Shown in pieces: positions 1 through 4,363 of a DNA stretch of 6,126 nucleotides. A program made the position numbers and the translations under genes. The notes under the pieces were generated by a model that did no database searches, was not told where the DNA came from, and was given only the letters and a program-made list of their open reading frames with translations. Each line of letters opens with the position of its first letter. The stretch's first letter is position 1. The DNA is from Phycisphaerales bacterium (lineage in GTDB: Bacteria; Planctomycetota; Phycisphaerae; Sedimentisphaerales; Anaerohalosphaeraceae), in assembly GCA_011055475.1 (NCBI GenBank), contig DSDH01000151.1:1-6126 (forward strand). The letters run 5' to 3'.

Positions 1-21
1 CACATGACCCGCAACCCCCAG

Positions 22-209
22 TCATCGTCATCCCGACCGGAGGGCCGAAGGCCCGGAGTGGAGGGATCCATTTAAACAGGTCTTCCGCAAGGCACCCGAC
101 GCCGGGCCGCAACTGCATCAGCGGTGTCGCTGCGCGACGCGGAAAAACGGATTCCTCGATCCGCGGTGCTTCGCTGCGCTCCGCACCGCGTCGCTCGGAA
201 TGACGATGA
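22..209. repeat. Family A dispersed repeat, copy 1 (MITE/REP-like, inverted ends)
   Basis: The ends are inverted: 22-36 (TCATCGTCATCCCGA) pairs with 195-209 (TCGGAATGACGATGA) with one mismatch in 15. Inside are a small hairpin GGGCC-GAA-GGCCC at 42-54 and a larger one with arms CGCGGTGC (162-169) and GCACCGCG (183-190). Bases 26-113 match 399-486 of the second copy without gaps, with about 8 differences in 88 by hand count. Translations read as Arg/His/Ser-rich strings typical of spurious ORFs over repeats, so I call no gene. There is no transposase, so if mobile it must be moved in trans. The repeat status is seen directly; the mobile nature is inferred. Confidence 0.8.
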
Positions 210-266
210 TGGGGCCACCCGATACACGACCATGGACAGGATGAACATCCCGCAATGGCAGGACAA

Positions 267-340
267 GCCACAGAGAATCACAGAGGCCACAAAGCCGACT
301 TGGGCCGGATTCCCTCTGTGCCCTCTGTGTCCTCTGTGGC
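267..340. repeat. Imperfect inverted repeat with a CCTCTGTGN tandem array
   Basis: The right arm contains three head-to-tail 9-mers of the form CCTCTGTGN, at 313-321, 322-330 and 331-339. The left arm (from 267) is their degenerate reverse complement, starting GCCACAGAG and containing CACAGAGG. The arms can fold into an imperfect hairpin of about 25 bp with a few mismatches and one bulge, around a loop of about 16 nt. Similar CACAGAGG-type repeats are, from memory, common between genes in many environmental bacterial genomes. Function is unknown, and the sequence shows no coding signal. Confidence 0.65.
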
Positions 341-364
341 AAACCCCATGACCCGGTGCAGCAC

Positions 365-389
365 GGCCCACCCGACGCTATTGTGGGCC
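365..389. repeat. Small hairpin in the shared leader of family A
   Basis: GGCCCAC at 365-371 pairs with GTGGGCC at 383-389 around an 11-nt loop. The surrounding stretch (about 369-396) resembles about 658-684, which precedes the third, truncated A end: CACCCGACG versus CACCCAACG, followed by a TTRTGTRGGCCCCC-like run. The leader therefore appears to be part of the repeated unit, or a separate repeat that travels with it. Confidence 0.45.
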
Positions 390-396
390 CCCCTTG

Positions 397-602
397 ACCG
401 TCATCCCGACCGAAGGGCCGAAGGCCCGGAGTGGAGGGATCGGTTTAAACAGTTCTTCCCCAAGGCACCCGACGCGGAGTCGCAACATGCTCACCCATGG
501 GGGTGACGTTGGTCTCTCCGCCAGGCGCTCAACGCCATGCCGCAACAACATCAGCGGTGTCGCTGCGCTTCGCACCGCGTCGCTCGGAATGACGATGACG
601 GT
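397..602. repeat. Family A dispersed repeat, copy 2 (rearranged)
   Basis: This copy has the same orientation as copy 1. The outer ends ACCGTCAT (397-404) and ATGACGGT (595-602) are perfect inverted repeats. The left 88 bases (399-486) align without gaps to 26-113, and the right end (about 570-598) matches 180-209 closely. The middle differs in two ways. There is an extra stretch of about 60 nt between CGCAAC at 481 and GCAACA at 541. The roughly 44 nt present in copy 1 between two near-identical GCGGTG...CGCTGCGC repeats are missing. It encloses no believable gene. Confidence 0.8.
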
Positions 603-604
603 GT

Positions 605-620
605 CGCCCCTTCGGGGGTG
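605..620. repeat. Short TTCG-loop hairpin
   Basis: CGCCCC (605-610) pairs with GGGGTG (615-620) around the loop TTCG, giving six pairs including one G-T. UUCG is a known stabilising RNA tetraloop, though the closing pair here is C-G formed by the flanking bases. There is no T-run after it on either strand, so it is not a classical terminator. It lies just past the right end of family A copy 2. Confidence 0.5.
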
Positions 621-630
621 CGGTACGGGC

Positions 631-657
631 CAGCCCTTTGCCTTCGGCAAAAGGCTG
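631..657. repeat. Strong 12-bp hairpin
   Basis: CAGCCCTTTGCC (631-642) pairs with GGCAAAAGGCTG (646-657) around the triloop TTC, with a single C-A mismatch in 12 positions. It is isolated from any gene and lacks a downstream T-run. It sits between family A copy 2 and the partial A end, and is probably part of the repeat mosaic rather than a regulator of a nearby gene. Confidence 0.55.
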
Positions 658-684
658 CCACCCAACGATTATGTAGGCCCCCAC

Positions 685-702
685 CATCGTCATCCTGACC
701 GG
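685..702. repeat. Truncated left end of family A (third copy)
   Basis: The sequence ATCGTCATCCTGACCGG at 685-701 matches the left terminus of the full copies with one or two changes and is preceded by a related leader. Homology stops at about 702, exactly where family B begins. No right-hand part of A is found after the B copy, so this is a remnant truncated by, or abutting, the B element. Confidence 0.55.
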
Positions 703-704
703 TC

Positions 705-835
705 GGGTGGCATGCCCACGCTCGCGTGGGCATGTCTTGAAGGTGCGGGGCGGTCGCCACCACATGGCCACACAAGTGTGGCCATGCCACCCACCTTGGG
801 AGGGCCTGCGTGGCCACAAGACCGCGTGGGCACAG
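705..835 (-). repeat. Family B two-hairpin repeat, left copy
   Basis: It carries two perfect 10-bp hairpins. The first has arms CATGCCCACG (711-720) and CGTGGGCATG (725-734) around CTCG. The second has arms CATGGCCACA (763-772) and TGTGGCCATG (777-786) around CAAG. The element aligns without gaps to the reverse complement of 5961-6089, with about 16 differences in 129 by hand count, none of them in the hairpins. Its ends are weakly inverted: TGCCCACGC near the left and GCGTGGGCA at 823-831. It is placed on the minus strand because, read that way, it follows the radical SAM stop by about 33 nt. It could act as a 3' end structure or be a MITE-like insertion; the sequence alone cannot decide. 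Confidence 0.85.
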
Positions 836-866
836 CCAAGACAGTTGCTACGCGATGGGAGTGGTG

Positions 867-2021
867 TCAGAAGGCCAGGTAGGGTCGGGCCCTTTGGAGA
901 AGGCGGCTTGTCCGACCGGTGTCGGAAACATCCTCGATGCGGGCCAAACGTCCGTGTCGGCGGCGTTCGAGGATGCGGTCGACGGTCACGCAGCCCAGGC
1001 CCGGCACGCGAAGCAGTTGCCCACGCGAGGCGGTGTTGATGTCGACGGGGAAGTACTCCGGATGCGTCCGGGCCCAAACGAGTTTGGGGTCCTCCTCGAG
1101 TGAGAGGCGGCCCTCGACGTCGAAGGGGATCTCATCGGCCTCGAAGCCGTACTTTCGCAGCAGGAAATCGACCTGGTAGAGCCGGTGCTCCCGCAGCGGC
1201 ACCTCCTCGGGCCGTTCGACAAGGCGCTGTTCGCCCGGCAGCTCAGGGTGGCCGAGACCCTTCTGGTAGGCGCTGAAGTACACCCGCTGCAGGCCCAGGC
1301 CGCGATATAGCCGGCCCGTGTACCGCACGATCTCGGCGTCGGTCTCCCCGGCGGCGCCCACGATGAACTGGGTGGTCTGCTTGACGCGGGCGTATCGGCC
1401 CCCGCGTCGGGTCAGCTCACTGATGAGCTTCATCGGCCGCACGATGTCCCGCATGTAATCCTTGGCGTGCGACAGCCGCGACAGGTGGGCGGCGCCCGGC
1501 GTTTCGATATTCAGCGAGACGGCCGTGGCCAGGCTGACGGCCTTTTCGATGGCCGCGTCGCTGGCCCCGGGCAGGACCTTGAGGTGGATGTAGCCCCGAA
1601 ACCCCTCGCGTCGCCGCAGCCGCTGGGCGATGGCCGTGAGCCGCTCCATCGTGCGGTCGGCGTCGCCGATCACGCCGCTGCTGAGGAACAGCCCGAAGAC
1701 CTCGCCCCGGCGGTAGTAATCCAGGAACGCCCGGATCGTCTCATCCATGTCGAGCGTGCATCGTCGCACATCCTGATCGCGGCGCAGGGGGCAATACTTG
1801 CAGTCGTTGGTGCACACGTTGGACAAAAGCGTCTTGAACAGCACGCTCGTGCCGCCGTTGGGCAGCGTTACGGGGTAGATCCATCGGCCACCGGCCCCGC
1901 GGCGGCGGTGCTCGGCCGGGCGGCTCGTACCGCACGCGCACGCCAAATCGTACTGCGCATCGGCGCTGAGCAGCTCCAGCTTTTCCTGCGTATCGGGCCG
2001 ATGGATGATCCCAAGACTCAT
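867..2021 (-). CDS. Radical SAM protein with C-terminal helix-hairpin-helix, putative DNA modification/repair type
   Basis: The 384-residue protein is predicted to be cytoplasmic. Residues 70-77 hold the CX3CX2C motif (Cys70, Cys74, Cys77) that binds the 4Fe-4S cluster of radical SAM enzymes. FLSSGV at 112-117 and the following TIM-barrel core fit that superfamily. Residues about 327-354 (DINTA...LLRVPGLG...RILERR) form a helix-hairpin-helix DNA-binding motif. The combination matches the family annotated as putative DNA modification/repair radical SAM protein, whose substrate is unknown to me. In many genomes that family is paired with a uracil-DNA-glycosylase-like partner, and no such gene is in this window. 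At 384 aa it looks close to, perhaps slightly shorter than, relatives. The ATG start is supported by AAAGGGA nine bases upstream. It lies 88 bp after the isomerase stop on the same strand, with no clear promoter of its own. Family assignment is solid; the reaction is not known. Confidence 0.9.
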   Translation of the reverse strand: MSLGIIHRPDTQEKLELLSADAQYDLACACGTSRPAEHRRRGAGGRWIYPVTLPNGGTSVLFKTLLSNVCTNDCKYCPLRRDQDVRRCTLDMDETIRAFLDYYRRGEVFGLFLSSGVIGDADRTMERLTAIAQRLRRREGFRGYIHLKVLPGASDAAIEKAVSLATAVSLNIETPGAAHLSRLSHAKDYMRDIVRPMKLISELTRRGGRYARVKQTTQFIVGAAGETDAEIVRYTGRLYRGLGLQRVYFSAYQKGLGHPELPGEQRLVERPEEVPLREHRLYQVDFLLRKYGFEADEIPFDVEGRLSLEEDPKLVWARTHPEYFPVDINTASRGQLLRVPGLGCVTVDRILERRRHGRLARIEDVSDTGRTSRLLQRARPYLAF

Positions 2022-2030
2022 CGCACGCCA

Positions 2031-2037
2031 TCCCTTT
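2031..2037 (-). promoter_or_regulatory. Ribosome binding site of the radical SAM gene
   Basis: Read on the minus strand this is AAAGGGA, nine bases before the ATG at 2021. It supports that start over any internal one. Confidence 0.55.
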
Positions 2038-2109
2038 CGCGTGCTTGGCGCGATCGCATCCTCAACACCGCCCAGGCCTGCGGCCCATGGGTCACCGGCC
2101 CGAGGCCGC

Positions 2110-3084
2110 CTACAGGCCGAAGGCCTTCTGCATCTGCTCGCGGACCAGCGTCAGACGCTTCAGGTCGCCGCCGCCGACCTCGGCCGTCGCCCAGCCGGCA
2201 AAGCCGATATCGTCCAGGGCCTTTCGCACCTGGTCCCACGGCAGGTCGTCGTCCGGGCTGGTGATATCCACGAACTTGTTCTGCGCCCGGCTGAAGCCCT
2301 TGACGTCGAGCTTGACGCAGCGGTAGCCGAACGTGCGGAGCCATTCGCCCGGCTGGCCATACTTCCAATGGTTGCCGAGGTCATAATACATGCCCACCCA
2401 CGGGCTGTTGAAGCTGTCCACGAAGGCCACGAATCGCTCGGCGCCCTGTTCGGGCGGGGCGTCGTGATCGTACATCATCTGGTTCCACACGTTCTCGATG
2501 AGGAGGTGCTGCCCCAGGGCGGCGGCCAGGGGCAGGAGCTTGCGAATCTCCTCGCGGGCCCGCTGCTCGATCACGTCGGCCGGGCCGTCCGAGCCACGGC
2601 CGACCACGATCAGCACCCCGCTGCCGCCGGCGGCGTGCGAGACGCGGATGCAATGCTCGATATTCGCACGGCCCTGGGCGCGCTCCTCGGCCTTGGCGCT
2701 GGTCAGCCGCTGCGACCAGTGGGCGTGGTTGATCGCGTTATGCACGAACACGCCCGACTTGTGCGCCGCGTCGCGGGCCTGTTCGGGCGTCCACTCGCCG
2801 GCCTGGTCGAAGTCCACGCCGTCGAATCCGGCCTCGCCGGCCAATTGCAGCCGATCCACGATCGAGAGCGCCTTGCCGTTCAGCTCCTTGGGGATCATCC
2901 CCAGCTTGCAGGACAGGAGGATGCGTTTGCCCGTCGGCGGGGTCACGATGGCCGAGGCGCCTGCCTCGGCAGCCGGCGCGACACCGGCGGCGCCCATCGC
3001 CGCGGCCATGGAACCGGCGCCCATCGCCAGGACGCGACGACGGCTCAAGGATGAACGTGTCTGATGCATCATGCCATTTCCCAT
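2110..3084 (-). CDS. Tat-exported sugar phosphate isomerase/epimerase-like TIM barrel protein
   Basis: The 324-residue protein belongs to the xylose-isomerase-like/AP endonuclease 2 TIM barrel superfamily. The N-terminus carries a twin-arginine signal, SRRRVL at 14-19, followed by an Ala/Gly-rich hydrophobic stretch to about residue 42, so export in folded form is predicted. Motifs consistent with the barrel are GFDGVDFD (87-93 region), LLIENVWN (Glu197), YYDLGNHW (Asp235), KLDVKGF (258-264) and ATAEVGGGD (Glu302). Glu197, Asp235 and Glu302 are the likely metal ligands. Where many relatives have His-x-Lys-Asp, this protein reads Asp260-Val-Lys-Gly. The start is chosen because GGGGGAG lies five bases before the first ATG; two further Met codons at residues 5 and 6 would keep the Tat motif. 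A promoter-like sequence lies upstream. Similar exported proteins are numerous in Planctomycetota. The substrate cannot be told from sequence. Confidence 0.88.
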   Translation of the reverse strand: MGNGMMHQTRSSLSRRRVLAMGAGSMAAAMGAAGVAPAAEAGASAIVTPPTGKRILLSCKLGMIPKELNGKALSIVDRLQLAGEAGFDGVDFDQAGEWTPEQARDAAHKSGVFVHNAINHAHWSQRLTSAKAEERAQGRANIEHCIRVSHAAGGSGVLIVVGRGSDGPADVIEQRAREEIRKLLPLAAALGQHLLIENVWNQMMYDHDAPPEQGAERFVAFVDSFNSPWVGMYYDLGNHWKYGQPGEWLRTFGYRCVKLDVKGFSRAQNKFVDITSPDDDLPWDQVRKALDDIGFAGWATAEVGGGDLKRLTLVREQMQKAFGL

Positions 3085-3089
3085 GACGA

Positions 3090-3096
3090 CTCCCCC
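3090..3096 (-). promoter_or_regulatory. Ribosome binding site of the isomerase-like gene
   Basis: On the minus strand this is GGGGGAG, five bases before the ATG at 3084. It favours the first of three nearby in-frame Met codons. Confidence 0.6.
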
Positions 3097-3147
3097 GTAT
3101 CAGAATACCCGGGTCCGTTCGGAAACACGCCGCTTCCGACGCCCACC

Positions 3148-3176
3148 AGTATACACGCTACGGGGAGAAAACCCAA
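3148..3176 (-). promoter_or_regulatory. Sigma70-like promoter for the isomerase-like gene
   Basis: On the minus strand TTGGGT (3176-3171) is followed by a 17-bp spacer and TATACT (3153-3148). The -10 box matches five of six consensus positions and the spacer is ideal, but the -35 matches only TTG. Transcription would start near 3141 and give a leader of about 57 nt. It lies wholly in the 116-bp gap after the SppA stop, so the isomerase gene can be transcribed independently. Confidence 0.5.
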
Positions 3177-3200
3177 GCATCGAAACCGCGGCACGGATGC
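3177..3200 (-). terminator. Weak terminator-like hairpin after the SppA gene
   Basis: On the minus strand, directly after the stop codon, GCATC (3200-3196) pairs with GATGC (3181-3177) around a loop containing CCGCGG. It is followed by the T-rich TTGGGTTTTCT. The five-base-pair stem is short and the T-run interrupted, so this is only a candidate. The T-rich stretch overlaps the -35 region of the next promoter. Confidence 0.25.
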
Positions 3201-4190
3201 TCAGTCCAAGGCCGGCTGCCAGAGGTAGAGGAACTCGGCCTGGCGGGCGTGGAGCCATTCGGGCAGCTCGATATGGACCAGGCCCGTCCCGCCCATGGCG
3301 GCTGGCGAATCGTACGCGGTCGCGACGTGGCCGGAGCGGCGATGGTACATGACCGTGCGGGCCGCGCGGATGCCGGCCTTGTCGCGGGCCCAGGCGATTG
3401 CGTCGTCGAGGTAGCCGATGCGGTCGATGAGTCCCTCCCGGCGTGCGGCCTCGGCGGCGAAGACGCGGCCATCGGCCAGGCCCCGCAGCCGGTCCGCGGG
3501 CAGATCGGGTCGGCCCTGCTGCACGATGGCGAGGAACTGCCCGTAGAAGTCGTCGATGATGCCCTGCAACACCCGCCGCTCCTCGTCGCCCAGGTCCTTG
3601 AGCGGCGAGGCCATGTCCTTGAGCTTGCCGCTCTTGATCGCGACGGCCTCGATGCCGAGCTTGTCCATCGTCCCCTTGACGCTGAAGGTCTGCAGGATCG
3701 TGCCGATGCTGCCGACCACCGAGCTGGGTTGGGCCACGATCCCGTCGGCCCCGCAGGCCAGGTAGTACGCACCGCTGCAGCCCAGGTCCAGCACGCAGGC
3801 GACGACGGGCTTGCTCGTCTTTTGCTTGAAACGCCGCAGGGCGTGATACATTGCATCGCTGGCCGAGACGGTCCCGCCGGGCGAGTTGATCCGCAGGACC
3901 ACGGCCTTGACGCTCGCATCGCCGGCGGCGCGATCGAGCTTCTCCACGAAGCGGCTGACCGCGCTGTCCTCGGCGTGCAGCAGTCCGCGACGCGGCCGGC
4001 TGGAGAGCATGCCGTCCACGTCGATCAGGACGATCTTGTCCAAAACCAGCAGGCCCGGATCGCGCTGCACCTCGGTCTCGACCAGCTCGCGGCCGGCGGG
4101 CACGACCTGCACCTGAAACGCCGTCGGGCCGCACCCGGCCAGGGCACACATCGCCACGCCACACATCATCGAAATCCGCAGGATGTTCAT
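3201..4190 (-). CDS. sppA: SppA-type S49 family peptidase, predicted lipoprotein
   Basis: The 329-residue protein is a serine-lysine protease of the S49 (signal peptide peptidase) family, which degrades leftover signal peptides and related membrane fragments. It has the short, single-domain length, like the Bacillus form. The N-terminus is a lipoprotein signal with lipobox LAGC, Cys20 being the lipidated residue. Key motifs are INSPGG (101-106, oxyanion region), CSGAYYLACGAD (Ser139 as likely nucleophile), VVGSIGTI (158-164) and SGKLKDMASP (Lys191 as likely general base). ADGRVF (239-244) and GLIDRIGYLDDAI (253-265) are typical of the C-terminal part. An upstream in-frame ATG at 4280 would add 30 residues, but it is rejected: GGGAGG lies six bases before 4190, the lipobox is correctly placed only from 4190, and the predicted promoter lies inside the extension. 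It is divergent from the M23 gene. The family is certain; the gene name is by family. Confidence 0.9.
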   Translation of the reverse strand: MNILRISMMCGVAMCALAGCGPTAFQVQVVPAGRELVETEVQRDPGLLVLDKIVLIDVDGMLSSRPRRGLLHAEDSAVSRFVEKLDRAAGDASVKAVVLRINSPGGTVSASDAMYHALRRFKQKTSKPVVACVLDLGCSGAYYLACGADGIVAQPSSVVGSIGTILQTFSVKGTMDKLGIEAVAIKSGKLKDMASPLKDLGDEERRVLQGIIDDFYGQFLAIVQQGRPDLPADRLRGLADGRVFAAEAARREGLIDRIGYLDDAIAWARDKAGIRAARTVMYHRRSGHVATAYDSPAAMGGTGLVHIELPEWLHARQAEFLYLWQPALD

Positions 4191-4196
4191 GGTCCG

Positions 4197-4202
4197 CCTC
4201 CC
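4197..4202 (-). promoter_or_regulatory. Ribosome binding site deciding the SppA start
   Basis: On the minus strand this is GGGAGG, six bases before the ATG at 4190. It selects this start over the in-frame ATG 90 bases further upstream. Confidence 0.7.
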
Positions 4203-4234
4203 GTTCGAGATCTCGTGTTTCACCGTGCGGTTTG

Positions 4235-4263
4235 AGCATAACACACCTCCGGCGGGGTGGCAA
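4235..4263 (-). promoter_or_regulatory. Sigma70-like promoter for the SppA gene
   Basis: On the minus strand TTGCCA (4263-4258), a 17-bp spacer and TATGCT (4240-4235) form a good sigma70-type promoter. The -35 matches five of six positions and the -10 four of six, including the key first two and last bases. The start of transcription would be near 4228, giving a leader of about 37 nt. Confidence 0.55.
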
Positions 4264-4273
4264 TGTGTGAATG

Positions 4274-4302
4274 TTGACATCGGCGCCGGGGGCGACTACG
4301 CT
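4274..4302 (+). promoter_or_regulatory. Sigma70-like promoter for the M23 peptidase gene
   Basis: A perfect TTGACA at 4274-4279 is followed by a 17-bp spacer and TACGCT (4297-4302), which keeps the T, A and final T of the -10 consensus. Transcription would begin near 4309, downstream of the in-frame ATG at 4271, which supports the 4364 start. Its -35 is only 10 bp from the -35 of the divergent SppA promoter. Confidence 0.5.
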
Positions 4303-4350
4303 GAAACCGGTGACGGCGGCGACGACCGGCCGTGTATTTGCGCTCCTGCC

Positions 4351-4357
4351 GAAAGGA
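4351..4357 (+). promoter_or_regulatory. Ribosome binding site of the M23 peptidase gene
   Basis: GAAAGGA lies six bases before the ATG at 4364, where a signal peptide begins. It decides the start against the earlier ATG at 4271. Confidence 0.65.
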
Positions 4358-4363
4358 ACGACC

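Noticed and set aside
1..866. CRISPR array
   Set aside because: Repeats are few, long, unequal in length and irregularly spaced. There is no regular repeat-spacer pattern and no cas gene.
394..1077. Open frames over the repeat region on both strands (394-882 plus, 529-1077 minus, 707-1039 plus)
   Set aside because: They are translations of repeat families A and B or run into the antisense of the radical SAM gene. The 707 frame resembles a minus-strand frame at 6089 only because the DNA repeat is the same.
2050..2057. GCGATCGC palindrome
   Set aside because: A single occurrence in high-GC DNA has no meaning without genome-wide over-representation.
2075..2109. Terminator between the isomerase and radical SAM genes
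   Set aside because: GCGGCC and GGCCGC can pair on the minus strand around an 18-nt loop, but the stem is short in a GC-rich stretch and no T-run follows.
2005..3054. A 349-codon open frame on the plus strand opposite the isomerase gene
   Set aside because: High-GC antisense shadow. No recognisable domain or good ribosome binding site, and the minus-strand frame has a Tat signal and family motifs.
3090..3112. Hairpin hiding the ribosome binding site of the isomerase gene
   Set aside because: GTAT and ATAC with flanking CCC/GGG can pair, but two mismatches interrupt the stem, so the structure is weak and could be chance.
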